From contig JAFLCG010000001.1 of the NCBI GenBank assembly GCA_017303635.1, forward strand, positions 744,001 through 808,000: DNA of 64,000 nucleotides, written 5' to 3'. Position 1 is the first letter of the stretch; every line of letters starts with the position of its first letter. The notes beneath the pieces are model-generated. The model saw nothing but the letters and a program-made list of their open reading frames with translations, was not told where the DNA came from and did no database searches. Of the stretch, positions 1-8,046 are shown in pieces. The DNA is from Anaerolineae bacterium (GTDB lineage Bacteria > Chloroflexota > Anaerolineae > Aggregatilineales > Phototrophicaceae). Position numbers and translations under genes: made by a program.

Positions 1-572
1 GTCGCTGAATCGAGGCTGTAAACCGGCGCCACCTGGATCGTACCGAACAGGCCGTCGATGAAATTGGATCGCCCTGCCGATTCGGCATAGCGGGCGGTAG
101 TGGCTGCATCTAGCGTCAAACCGGCCTCGGCTGGATTGACGGCAAATGACTGGTTGCCATCGGTGATCTGAAGCTGCCATACCTGAGCCAGTTTCTGGGC
201 GGCTCGTTCGGCATTTAAGCCGCCCAGCGCTACGCCGCCCGCCGACACCCCCGGCAGGATACCGCTGAGCAGCAGTACACCGCCTGCTAAGGTCACGGCG
301 GCACAAGTCATCAGCAGAAACAGGCTGCTGCCGATCAAAATCCAGCGCCAGTGGGATGACCGCTGCGGCCTGCGCTGAACCTGAGTCGGTAAGAAGGCTT
401 GCGTGACTGGCGGCGATGGGATGATTGGAGGGGGCGGGGCAGTTGGAATAACCGGCTTTGGCGCAAAGACCACGGCATGACCCGGCTGCGTCACCTCGCT
501 GACCGATTGCGGTCGCATCGGCTGGGTAACCTGGCTATTCATGCGATTGATCTGGGTATGTTCAGATGTCAT
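1..572 (-). CDS. VanW/PG_binding_4-type cell-wall protein (N-terminal part, runs off window)
   Basis: The first 190 residues are read; the rest lies beyond the left edge. Residues 1-72 are a cytoplasmic, proline-rich tail. A membrane helix follows at about 75-105, then a PG_binding_4 domain beginning near residue 107 (motif GVSAGGVALGGLNAERA). The same N-terminal order (tail, helix, PG_binding_4) occurs in the L,D-transpeptidase gene at 54198-55979, so the two are paralogues by inspection. The ATG at 570-572 is the only in-frame start after the upstream stop; no strong Shine-Dalgarno is seen. It is probably an anchored extracytoplasmic protein in peptidoglycan metabolism; whether a VanW or YkuD domain follows cannot be seen. 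Confidence 0.75.
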   Translation of the reverse strand, partial: MTSEHTQINRMNSQVTQPMRPQSVSEVTQPGHAVVFAPKPVIPTAPPPPIIPSPPVTQAFLPTQVQRRPQRSSHWRWILIGSSLFLLMTCAAVTLAGGVLLLSGILPGVSAGGVALGGLNAERAAQKLAQVWQLQITDGNQSFAVNPAEAGLTLDAATTARYAESAGRSNFIDGLFGTIQVAPVYSLDSA

Positions 573-666
573 TGGACGGTTCTGCGGTTAATGATTTCCA
601 TGCCCAGTATACGCCCAAATGGAGCGCTCGGTTCGCTATCGTATGGAGAGCGTGGGGCAGGCGCGA

Positions 667-1530
667 TCAAGCCGTGCGGCGGAGTTTCGTCCAGAGGTAG
701 CCACGTTGCGGTGCCAGCAGGAAGGCCAGAATAAAACCGAGTGTCATGGTCAGGACAATGGTGGCGCTGGCTTCCACCCGCAGATGCCATGCCAGATAGA
801 GTCCGATCACCCCGCAGAGCGCCCCGATGACGGATGCGGTAATCATCATGCGGTGCAGCCGTTGGGTGAAAAAGCGGGCGGTCGCTGCCGGCGTGATGAT
901 GGTCGCGGCCACCAGCGCTACGCCAACGACCTGTACGCCGATCACAATCGTCACCGCCAGCAGCATCAGCAGCCCCAATCGCAGGGGTTCACCTGGCAGA
1001 TGAAGAGTCTGTGCCAGCGTGCTGTCAAACGAGATGAGCAGCAGTTCCTTGTAAAACAGGCCGATCAGCAGCAGTACGATCCCGCCGATGACAACGATCA
1101 GCAGCAGTTCATCGGCTCGCACTGACAGGATGTTGCCAATCAGCGCGTGCGAAAGGTCGGTGGCAAAGCTCCGCGTGGCGGAAATAATGGCAATCCCCAG
1201 CGCCAGCATCCCGGTGAAGACGATGCCGATGGCGGTGTCTTCCGTCATTTGGCGACCGCGGGTGAGGAGGCCGATGACCAGCGCAGAAGCGGCCCCTGCC
1301 AGAATCCCCCCCAGCAGTAATCCGCCCCCTGCTGCACTGCCAGTCGCAAACGCGATGGCGACGCCGGGTAAGACACTGTGCGCCAGCGCATCGCTGAGGA
1401 AGGCCATGCCCCGTGTGACCACGTAAGCGCCCATGACCCCATTGACGCAGCCAATGACGAGCAGGGCCAGCAAGGCGCGCTGCATGAACTCAAATTGAAG
1501 TGGATCGAGCAAGAGTTGTTGCAGATTCAT
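667..1530 (-). CDS. ABC-3 family metal ABC transporter permease (Zn/Mn/Fe type)
   Basis: A 287-residue integral membrane protein with about eight hydrophobic segments, the usual length and pattern of ZnuB/MntB-type permeases. Family features seen include the N-terminal segment GVMGAYVVTRGMAFLSDALA and the small-residue-rich helices after it. The family moves zinc, manganese or iron across the cytoplasmic membrane with an ATPase and a binding protein. Neither partner is next to it: the downstream neighbour is a cell-wall protein and upstream is a divergent response regulator. The start at 1530 is chosen because it begins the conserved region; a further 11 in-frame codons upstream look non-coding. 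A good promoter lies at 1563-1591. Confidence 0.85.
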   Translation of the reverse strand: MNLQQLLLDPLQFEFMQRALLALLVIGCVNGVMGAYVVTRGMAFLSDALAHSVLPGVAIAFATGSAAGGGLLLGGILAGAASALVIGLLTRGRQMTEDTAIGIVFTGMLALGIAIISATRSFATDLSHALIGNILSVRADELLLIVVIGGIVLLLIGLFYKELLLISFDSTLAQTLHLPGEPLRLGLLMLLAVTIVIGVQVVGVALVAATIITPAATARFFTQRLHRMMITASVIGALCGVIGLYLAWHLRVEASATIVLTMTLGFILAFLLAPQRGYLWTKLRRTA

Positions 1531-1562
1531 GGGTTGAGCTTCTTGGTTGAAACGCAGTATCA

Positions 1563-1591
1563 ATTATAGAGTGCTGAAATATTCCATTCAA
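1563..1591 (-). promoter_or_regulatory. Sigma-70-type promoter of the ABC-3 permease
   Basis: On the minus strand a -35 box TTGAAT (1586-1591) and a perfect -10 box TATAAT (1563-1568) are separated by 17 bp, 33 bp before the ATG. The spacer holds a near-palindrome GGAATATTTC, a possible operator position, but no regulator can be assigned. Confidence 0.7.
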
Positions 1592-1626
1592 GATGACGAT
1601 CTGACAAATCTTAATCCTTAGTCCGG

Positions 1627-1655
1627 TTGACTCTGACTCCAGCGCGCTCGATAAT
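1627..1655 (+). promoter_or_regulatory. Sigma-70-type promoter of the receiver-domain gene
   Basis: TTGACT at 1627-1632, 17 bp spacing, then GATAAT at 1650-1655, about 35 bp before the chosen start at 1691. Confidence 0.6.
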
Positions 1656-1690
1656 AAGATTAGGTTATGATTGTGTTAGAGGACATGTCC

Positions 1691-2107
1691 ATGGCTGCTC
1701 GAATTCTCTATGTTGAAGACAATGCTCAAAATATGCGCCTGGTTCGCAAAATCCTGACTGCCACTGGCTATACAGTGTTGGAAGCGGTCGACGGTTTGAG
1801 CGGTCTTTCTGTGGCAGCAGCCGAAAAGCCCGACCTCATCCTGATGGATGTTAACCTGCCGGATATCAGTGGATTGGAAGCGACAGGCCGCCTGAAGGCC
1901 GATGCCACCACTCAACACATCCCGGTGATTGCATTGACGGCAAACGCGATGCACGGTGACCGGGAAAATTGCCTGGCGGCAGGCTGCGATGGCTACTTGG
2001 CGAAGCCTGTTATGAAGGCGGAGCTCCTCAACGCGGTTGAGAGCTATATTAAGTTCAAGTCGGATATGGGTGTGTCGGCCAGTGTCAGCGCTGCTTCCGG
2101 GACGTGA
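1691..2107 (+). CDS. Stand-alone receiver-domain response regulator (CheY/DivK-like)
   Basis: A 138-residue protein made of one receiver domain with a short serine/alanine-rich tail. Expected phosphotransfer residues are visible: E9/D10 acidic pair, phosphoacceptor D53 in the motif LILMDVNLPD, T83 (VIALTAN) and K105 (YLAKPV). There is no output domain, so it probably signals through protein contacts or phosphorelay. The ATG at 1691 is chosen over in-frame ATGs at 1667 and 1685 because AGAGGA sits 7 nt before it. No histidine kinase is adjacent; the nearest is at 33957-35390. Confidence 0.9.
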   Translation: MAARILYVEDNAQNMRLVRKILTATGYTVLEAVDGLSGLSVAAAEKPDLILMDVNLPDISGLEATGRLKADATTQHIPVIALTANAMHGDRENCLAAGCDGYLAKPVMKAELLNAVESYIKFKSDMGVSASVSAASGT

Positions 2108-2122
2108 GTGCGTTTCGTCGGG

Positions 2123-2455
2123 TTAGAGATCACGCTCATCCAACAGCGGAATGAGGTAGATCACGGGTTCTTCATAGGGGTGGGCAGCCCGGATGGCTTG
2201 TACCACCCCTTTTGCTTTATCGCGCTCACAAAAAGTCTCTACCCGAATCTCTGGCACGCGATTGATGGCCCCGACTGTCCCCACATGCGGGTCGGCACCT
2301 GCCCCCGGCCTAAATGTGCCAGAGCCAGCGACGGTGAACGAACAATGGGTATAGTGACCGATTTCGCCGCCCCCCGCACTCGCGATGGCATCCAGAACGG
2401 CTTGAAGGCTGTCCTCGGTCGCACTGGTGACGATCATGACACGGTTTGAGGTCAT
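2123..2455 (-). CDS. YqfO/NIF3-type insertion-domain protein (PII/CutA-like fold)
   Basis: A 110-residue protein resembling the extra domain found inside YqfO-type NIF3 proteins and as free small proteins. Supporting motifs are YTHCSFTVAGSGTFRP near residue 35, a repeated glycine pattern, and AAHPYEEPVIYLIPL near the C-terminus (the HPYEE motif is typical of the family). No NIF3 catalytic metal-site domain is attached. The ATG at 2453-2455 starts 13 nt after the stop of the PfkB kinase and has no obvious Shine-Dalgarno, so translation may be coupled. It is the last gene of the sugar block; its role there is unknown. Confidence 0.75.
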   Translation of the reverse strand: MTSNRVMIVTSATEDSLQAVLDAIASAGGGEIGHYTHCSFTVAGSGTFRPGAGADPHVGTVGAINRVPEIRVETFCERDKAKGVVQAIRAAHPYEEPVIYLIPLLDERDL

Positions 2456-2468
2456 GGCATTGTGGTCT

Positions 2469-3584
2469 CTATGGATGGACGACTTCTGTTCGTAATGCCC
2501 ATCCGGCTGCGACTCTTGCTTCGGTAGCTTCCCAGGTGCGAACACCGCTGCTGGCATCTGCCGCTTCCACGTTGCAGGCACCAACTGCGCAGGCCATTTC
2601 AACCGCGTCCACAGGCTTCAGGCGGCGGAGCAGGGCGGTCAACAGTCCCGCATAGGCCGAGTCGCCTGCACCAGTAGTACCCACCACATCCACCTGAAAG
2701 GCTTGATGGTAAACCTGCACATCTGCCCAGAGGTTGATATCCAGCCCCAGGCGCTGTCCTAATCCAGCTAGTCGCTCGGTTCCAGCCGTCTTGAGATAAA
2801 GCCCATATTCACCTAGTTTGAACCCTGCAATGGCGATACCCATACCTATCAGTTCATTCGCCAGGTCATCCAGATAGCCGAGAGTCAGGTGCTGGAATAG
2901 CGATCCTCGCCAGGCTTCAAGCTGGTCGCGATGCAGACAGAAGAGAATTTCTTCAATACTAGGGATGAACACATCTACATACGGCAGCGTACGCTGGAAG
3001 ATGCCTGCCCAATCCGCCTGACCGGATGGACCGTTGGGATCGGGCAGAGCCATGTCCATCGAGGTGATAACCCCGGATTCTTTGGCGCGGCGGTAGGTGT
3101 GGGTGAGTTCGATGCCGCCCTGCTCGTACATTTTGGGCATGAGGGCGGGGTAACCCAGGTGGAAGATCTTAACCTGTTTGAGCAGATCATAATCGACTGA
3201 ATTCGAGTCAAAAGTACAGTTTGCGCCAGGGCAGTGCAGGAAGATGCGGTCAACTTTCTGCGGGGCCAGCACAATTGTGTACGAACTCGGTTGATCAGGC
3301 AGCAGCCTGACCGATTCACTCAGGCCTTTGCCATAGCGTTCCAGCACATCGCAGACCGCCCGACCGATCAGGTCATCGCCCACGCCTGCCATCAGGCGCA
3401 CCGGCGTGCCAATCTGGTGCAGCGCCAGACCCGTATTCCCAACCGATCCACCGGTCGAGAAGGCCATCGGGCCAGTCTCAAACAGCTTGCCGGGGGTGCC
3501 AAGCGAGGCCAGCGGCACGGTATCCATCTGCGGGAATATGTCGAGGCACAGGTGCCCGGCGGCAATAATTTCCGGTATGGTCAT
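2469..3584 (-). CDS. PfkB-family carbohydrate kinase
   Basis: A 371-residue ribokinase-fold kinase. The N-terminal substrate region carries the STGGSVGNTGLALHQIG motif near residue 43, and the C-terminal signature VVGTTGAGDSAYAG near 303-315 contains the catalytic aspartate of the GAGD anion hole. The family phosphorylates sugars or nucleosides with ATP. The ATG overlaps the stop of the upstream aldose-epimerase-like gene by 4 nt (ATGA), so the two are translationally coupled. It is one of two PfkB kinases in the block and is longer than the usual 300-330 residues, with insertions around residues 200-260. The substrate cannot be read from sequence. Confidence 0.88.
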   Translation of the reverse strand: MTIPEIIAAGHLCLDIFPQMDTVPLASLGTPGKLFETGPMAFSTGGSVGNTGLALHQIGTPVRLMAGVGDDLIGRAVCDVLERYGKGLSESVRLLPDQPSSYTIVLAPQKVDRIFLHCPGANCTFDSNSVDYDLLKQVKIFHLGYPALMPKMYEQGGIELTHTYRRAKESGVITSMDMALPDPNGPSGQADWAGIFQRTLPYVDVFIPSIEEILFCLHRDQLEAWRGSLFQHLTLGYLDDLANELIGMGIAIAGFKLGEYGLYLKTAGTERLAGLGQRLGLDINLWADVQVYHQAFQVDVVGTTGAGDSAYAGLLTALLRRLKPVDAVEMACAVGACNVEAADASSGVRTWEATEARVAAGWALRTEVVHP

Positions 3585-4732
3585 GCGTAGTCATCCAGTT
3601 TGCAGTTGGGGATGGGACGGGCATCCGGGTGCGGTGTATTGATGCGATCCAGAAGGCCTTTGACAGCCTCGGCACCCTCCACCACATCCAGACTCACGTA
3701 GGTTTCGACCATCTCCCCCGGTTGGATCATCTGCAGGCGACCGTTGGCGCGGGCGGCATTTTGCCCTTCCGGAATGCAGTTGCCCGGTTCAATCCCACAC
3801 ACGTAAATGCCCTGCCGCGTATTCTTCCATTGAGTGAAGTAGGGCAGGCTATTGAAGGTCCACTGCAACCGAACCGCAAAATCGGAGTCGGCATTGGTGA
3901 GCACCACACCCGTGAGATCCGGTTCTTCACTAACGGCGGAAGGCGTCTTTAAATGATGGAAGAAAACCTGTTCCGGGTAATCGGCTGAAGCCGCTTCATA
4001 GGTTGGCCAGGTGTCGAAGCCAGCGCGTGCGGTGGCATCACGCGGGTAGACTTTTGCATGAGGCGTATGCAGGGTTGCTCCGGCGCGGATCAGCGGCCAG
4101 CCGAGGTTGACATGATACAGGAGCATTAGGGGAACAGGTTGGTCGCCGATGTTGGTGATGAAGTCATATACACCCAAATCCGCCTGTGGAAAGGCAATGT
4201 GGACGGCTCGGCGCACCCGTAGCTGGCTCCCAAAGAGACGTGATTCATGAATCAGGCCAGTGATGGGTAACTCATAGCGCCAGCGTTGATCGGTTTGGGC
4301 GGTATCAGTGGAATATTCCGTCCAGTAGCCATTGCCAAGGCCGACTTCTTGGGCTCGCAGTCGGGTGAAGTTGCCGTGCAGATCGCGCCGTTCACCACTG
4401 ACCGAGTCCACCTCCGGTGGGCCGACCTGTGCCAGACCGCAGGTGGTCAGCAGGCCGCCGTTGAATTGCTGGAGCCAACTTTGCCCGTAATCCGGAAGAT
4501 GAGGCGATCCCGGCGCAGTCCAGGTGAGTGGGATGCCTTTGTAGCTGGCGCTCCAGATGTCCAGCCCACGATCTGGCAGCAGTGTGAAGTTCAAGCCGCT
4601 GGCGCTGTAAGCTTCTATGGTTCGCATTCCGTTGGAGAGGGTTGATTCGCGGAAGCCAATGAACTGCCGCATATCGAGGCTGTGTCGTTCAACCTCGTCG
4701 CGCGTCCAGTGGTGGGGGTCAAGGCTGTGCAT
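3581..4732 (-). CDS. DUF4432 aldose-1-epimerase-like protein
   Basis: A 383-residue protein of the galactose-mutarotase fold, DUF4432 type. Features seen: LPDRGLDIWSASYKG near residue 55, the glycine-rich GGLLTTCGLAQVGPP segment near residue 93, and a C-terminal region with GIEPGNC. Members are thought to act on the anomeric carbon of sugars; the exact reaction here is unknown. The start at 4732 is supported by GGAGGA 8 nt upstream; 18 extra upstream codons look spurious. It sits between two PfkB kinases in the sugar block, which fits a role in presenting the right anomer or isomer. Confidence 0.85.
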   Translation of the reverse strand: MHSLDPHHWTRDEVERHSLDMRQFIGFRESTLSNGMRTIEAYSASGLNFTLLPDRGLDIWSASYKGIPLTWTAPGSPHLPDYGQSWLQQFNGGLLTTCGLAQVGPPEVDSVSGERRDLHGNFTRLRAQEVGLGNGYWTEYSTDTAQTDQRWRYELPITGLIHESRLFGSQLRVRRAVHIAFPQADLGVYDFITNIGDQPVPLMLLYHVNLGWPLIRAGATLHTPHAKVYPRDATARAGFDTWPTYEAASADYPEQVFFHHLKTPSAVSEEPDLTGVVLTNADSDFAVRLQWTFNSLPYFTQWKNTRQGIYVCGIEPGNCIPEGQNAARANGRLQMIQPGEMVETYVSLDVVEGAEAVKGLLDRINTPHPDARPIPNCKLDDYA

Positions 4733-4837
4733 AAGGTGTTTCCTCCATGTTCGGATCAAGCAAACGTGACGCCAGGAACCAGACAACCTCTATGCGTCCT
4801 AAAGTATTGCTTCTTTGTTTCTTCGTGGGTTGCATTT

Positions 4838-5812
4838 TTAAGTAGGCTTGATGGCATTAGCTTGCATGAAAGCCTGCACCTCCGGCAATTGTTTTGCTCC
4901 TGCCATCGGTCCCATAGCTGTAACCGCTAACGCTCCACAAGCGTTGCCAAACTGCGCCGCCTCAATCGGGGTCGCTCCTGCAATCCAGCGCGTCAGGAAT
5001 CCGGCATCGAAGCAATCCCCGGCTCCGGTCGGATCAACTTCACTGACCAGGTACGCTGGGATATGGGTGGCCGAACCATCGGGCGGGTAGACAGTACAAC
5101 CGTCTTTGCCAGCGGTGATGACGATGAGGAGATGGGGACGGCGCTGGCGCATGACCTGTACTGCTGCTTCCAGCGACGACTGCCCGGTGAATAACATCAA
5201 CTCATCTGCCGTGGGGAGCAGGATATCCGCTGCGTCGATAAAGGGTTGGAAGGCGGTCCGCGCTTGTTCGACCGGCATCAACTGCGGGCGAATGTTGGGA
5301 TCAAAGCTGATCCGTGCCCCGGCCTGTTTTGCCATTTCCAGCGCTCGCAGACCGGTTTGCATACCGCCTTCGCTGATCGACAGCGCTGAGCCGGTGATAT
5401 GCAGGCAGCGCAGACCTTCGAATAAATCTGGCGTGAGCAGTTCAGGTGCGAGCAGCGCTGCCGCTGCTTGTTTGGCATGGAATACAAAATCCCGGCTGCC
5501 ATCCACGTTGTAGCTGATGAAGGCAATGCCTGTTGTGTAGCCGGGCATGATGTGGACGCCACGCGGATCGATGCCGTCCTCGGCAATCTGGTTGAGCATA
5601 CAGGTGCCAAAGTGATCCTGCCCGACGCAGCCCACACAGCCGACTTTGGCGCCGAGCCGGGCCGCCTGAGCCGCGAAGATGAATGGCGCACCGCTGGGGT
5701 AAGGTCCGGTGAAGGTGGCGGGCTGATCCAGCGGTTGGCCGATGTCTGTCCGCATGATTTCGACTAGCGCTTCACCAAACGTCAGGATGTCGAGGTAAGG
5801 GGATGTGTTCAT
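4838..5812 (-). CDS. PfkB-family sugar kinase (2-keto-3-deoxygluconate/fructokinase-like)
   Basis: A 324-residue ribokinase-fold kinase of ordinary family length. Motifs: FGEALVEIMR at the N-terminus (typical of KdgK and fructokinases), the GCVGQDHFG substrate region near residue 60, ADELMLFTG near 200, and the VDPTGAGDCFDAGF signature near 258 with its catalytic aspartate. By analogy it phosphorylates an imported sugar or sugar acid. It lies downstream of the ABC genes and upstream of the epimerase-like gene, all on the minus strand. The 187-bp gap before it contains inverted repeats, so it may have its own promoter. Confidence 0.87.
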   Translation of the reverse strand: MNTSPYLDILTFGEALVEIMRTDIGQPLDQPATFTGPYPSGAPFIFAAQAARLGAKVGCVGCVGQDHFGTCMLNQIAEDGIDPRGVHIMPGYTTGIAFISYNVDGSRDFVFHAKQAAAALLAPELLTPDLFEGLRCLHITGSALSISEGGMQTGLRALEMAKQAGARISFDPNIRPQLMPVEQARTAFQPFIDAADILLPTADELMLFTGQSSLEAAVQVMRQRRPHLLIVITAGKDGCTVYPPDGSATHIPAYLVSEVDPTGAGDCFDAGFLTRWIAGATPIEAAQFGNACGALAVTAMGPMAGAKQLPEVQAFMQANAIKPT

Positions 5813-5844
5813 ATTACACAGTTCTCAGTAAGGGCTGGTGAAGA

Positions 5845-5977
5845 AGTACAGAGTGAAGCACAGCGTTGCTCAGGGATGAGACGTTTAGGACAATTGGGCG
5901 CACCGCCATGCGCCCCTACCTTGTGTCACGTCTAAATCTCGGCTCCATCAGCCCTCAGACCTTCTTCACTCTGTACT
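5845..5977. repeat. Inverted-repeat element between the kinase and the ABC ATPase
   Basis: Two 14-bp arms are exact inverted copies: AGTACAGAGTGAAG at 5845-5858 and CTTCACTCTGTACT at 5964-5977. Around both arms the sequence continues with a loose 7-bp rhythm (for example CTGTACT, CTGCACT). Inside the pair sits a perfect hairpin, GGGCGCA at 5896-5902 with TGCGCCC at 5909-5915. The whole 187-bp gap therefore looks like an intergenic repeat element, not a gene. Confidence 0.65.
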
Positions 5978-5999
5978 CTGCACTTTTTTACTTCTTCCC

Positions 6000-6761
6000 T
6001 CATTCACTAATGTCCGCCCCACCCACCATATGCTTGACCAGCACATCGACAGTGGCTTCTTTGCGGGGCAGGTTGGCGACCACGCGGCCACGTCGCATGA
6101 CTACCATCCGATCAGCTACATCCATCACGTCCTGCATGGTATGACTGATCAGGATGACGGGCACCCCTTGATCTTTGAGGGTTCGGATGGTCGCCAACAC
6201 CTTGCGCTGTTCTGGTACGCCCAGCGCCGCCGTCGGTTCGTCCATGATGACCAGACGGGCATTCCAGTAGAGGGCGCGGGCGATGGCAACTGCCTGCCGC
6301 TGCCCACCGGAGAGGTTGACCAGCTTCTGCTTGAGCGATGGGATGTGAATGTCCAGGCGATCCAGCACCTTGGCGGCTTCCACCCGCATATATTCGTCAT
6401 CAGTAACGGGCAGGAAGCCCAGCATCATGCGCTTCTTCTCGCGACCGAGGAAGACATTCGCACCGACATCCAGGTTTTCCGCCAGCGCCAGATCTTGATA
6501 AATCGTCTGGATGCCGAATTCGCGGATCTCTGCCGGGCTGGAGTGCAGGATGTCCCGCCCGTCGAAGTGAATGCCGCCCTGTTCCGGCTTGTACACCCCG
6601 GAGACACATTTAATGAGGGTGGACTTGCCGGCACCGTTATCACCAAGCAAAGCGACAACTTCGCCCGGGGTGACTTCAAAATCGACGTTATTGAGCGCGG
6701 TCAGGCCACCAAAGAACTTGGAGACGCCAGTAACCTTGAGGAGAGGGGTTTTATCAGGCAT
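6000..6761 (-). CDS. Sugar ABC transporter ATP-binding protein, single-domain (FrcA-like)
   Basis: A 253-residue ABC ATPase. Walker A GDNGAGKST is at 40-48, the Q-loop at about 89 (IYQD), the signature LSGGQ at 150-154, Walker B VIMDEP at 171-176 and the H-loop histidine at 207. RbsA-type sugar ATPases are usually about 500 residues with two ATPase domains; this one has a single domain, as in FrcA. It overlaps the 3' end of the permease gene by 8 bp and is part of the same transcript. It energises import of the ligand bound by the protein encoded at 8047-9948. Confidence 0.93.
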   Translation of the reverse strand: MPDKTPLLKVTGVSKFFGGLTALNNVDFEVTPGEVVALLGDNGAGKSTLIKCVSGVYKPEQGGIHFDGRDILHSSPAEIREFGIQTIYQDLALAENLDVGANVFLGREKKRMMLGFLPVTDDEYMRVEAAKVLDRLDIHIPSLKQKLVNLSGGQRQAVAIARALYWNARLVIMDEPTAALGVPEQRKVLATIRTLKDQGVPVILISHTMQDVMDVADRMVVMRRGRVVANLPRKEATVDVLVKHMVGGADISE

Positions 6762-7866
6762 TGACCTTCAGCCTTTCCAGTGCGGCTTGTGCCTGGTTGA
6801 CCAGCACCGCGACGATGATGACCACACCGACCACCACGAATTGCCAGATGGGGTTGACGTTGAGAATGACCAGGCCGTTCGAGAGCACGTTGATAATCAG
6901 CGCGCCGATGACCGCCCCGCGAATAGTGCCTTCACCGCCGAACAGGTTGGTACCGCCAATGACGACGGCAGCCACCGATTGCAGTAGGGCGGCTTCCGCC
7001 GCATTGGGAACGCCTGCCGTAAAACGGAAGGTATGCAGCACACCGGCAATGCCAGCCGTCAGCGCCGCCAGCACGTAAATCCAGATCAGATGATTTTTGA
7101 CGTTGATACCGGAACGCAGTGCTGCTTCCTGGTTACCGCCGATGGCATAGGTGTGCCGTCCAAACTGCATCCGACCGAGGATGAAGCCGAAGACAACAAT
7201 GACGAGGATCGTCACAATCAGCGGGAAGGGGAGCAACCCGGCGATACCACGGGTGATCTCCGGCGGGAGACCCGTAGGCCGCGTCAGGAAGACAATCCCC
7301 TGATCTGGCACCCACCAGAGCAAGCTGCCACTGCCGAAAGACCTTAGCGCATCCTGAAGGTTATTGGGCAGGCCGCCGACGATCTGCTGACCATCAGTGA
7401 GCAGGAAGGCCGCACCACGCACAATACCGAACATGCCCAGGGTGGCGATGAATGCCGGGACTTTGATGCGGGCGATCAGCACTCCGTTGATAAAGCCAGG
7501 GATCAGCGAGATGACCAGTGCCAGTACGACACCGATCACCATCGCGAGGCCAATATCCATGCCGCCTGCGACCAGATCGCGCATGGCCCGCGCACAAATA
7601 ACTGAGGATAGGCCGACCGTCCAGCCGATGCTCAGATCAATGCCAGAAGTAATAACCACATAGGTCTGCCCGATAGCCATCAGGGCCACCATCGTGCTGG
7701 TCACCAGCAGGGTGGAAAAGTTGGCGAGCGTGAGGAAACCGCGCCCGGTCAAACCGAAGAAAATAACCATGCCTAAAAGAAATATATACGCCCAACTCCG
7801 GGCAAGGAAGTCGAGGATTTGGTCGCGGCTGAGGGACCGTTTGCCGCTTATAGTCGATGCTGCCAT
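6754..7866 (-). CDS. Sugar ABC transporter permease (RbsC/FrcC-like)
   Basis: A 370-residue membrane protein with about nine to ten hydrophobic segments. The cytoplasmic EAA-like loop is visible as RHTYAIGGNQEAALRSGINV near residue 240, and the stretch GGTNLFGGEGTIRGA near 307 is typical of branched ribose/xylose/fructose permeases. It transports a monosaccharide with the ATPase encoded directly downstream (8-bp overlap) and the binding protein upstream. The 180-bp gap from the binding-protein gene carries two stem-loops. Confidence 0.93.
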   Translation of the reverse strand: MAASTISGKRSLSRDQILDFLARSWAYIFLLGMVIFFGLTGRGFLTLANFSTLLVTSTMVALMAIGQTYVVITSGIDLSIGWTVGLSSVICARAMRDLVAGGMDIGLAMVIGVVLALVISLIPGFINGVLIARIKVPAFIATLGMFGIVRGAAFLLTDGQQIVGGLPNNLQDALRSFGSGSLLWWVPDQGIVFLTRPTGLPPEITRGIAGLLPFPLIVTILVIVVFGFILGRMQFGRHTYAIGGNQEAALRSGINVKNHLIWIYVLAALTAGIAGVLHTFRFTAGVPNAAEAALLQSVAAVVIGGTNLFGGEGTIRGAVIGALIINVLSNGLVILNVNPIWQFVVVGVVIIVAVLVNQAQAALERLKVNA

Positions 7867-7961
7867 TCGAGTATCCTGATAATTGTCGACGTGGGTAGTA
7901 GCCTGTGCTATTGGTCACGCCGCTCCTGTTCGGTTGTTGGGTCGTCTGTCATATTGGGCAG

Positions 7962-8025
7962 GGGCGACCTACTGGGTCGCCCGTAGCCATCTCACCTCCA
8001 ACCCCCTCTCCAAACGGAGAGAGGG
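7962..8025. repeat. Two stem-loops between binding-protein and permease genes
   Basis: The first is an 8-bp perfect stem: GGGCGACC at 7962-7969 and GGTCGCCC at 7975-7982 with a 5-nt loop. The second, at 8002-8025, pairs CTCTCC with GGAGAG plus outer C/G pairs. Stem-loops here commonly protect the upstream binding-protein message and reduce downstream expression; that role is inference. The first stem recurs at 18017-18037 and the second resembles C-rich sequence near 63950, so both may be dispersed repeats. Confidence 0.6.
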
Positions 8026-8046
8026 CAAGAAGGTGATTTCGGTCAA

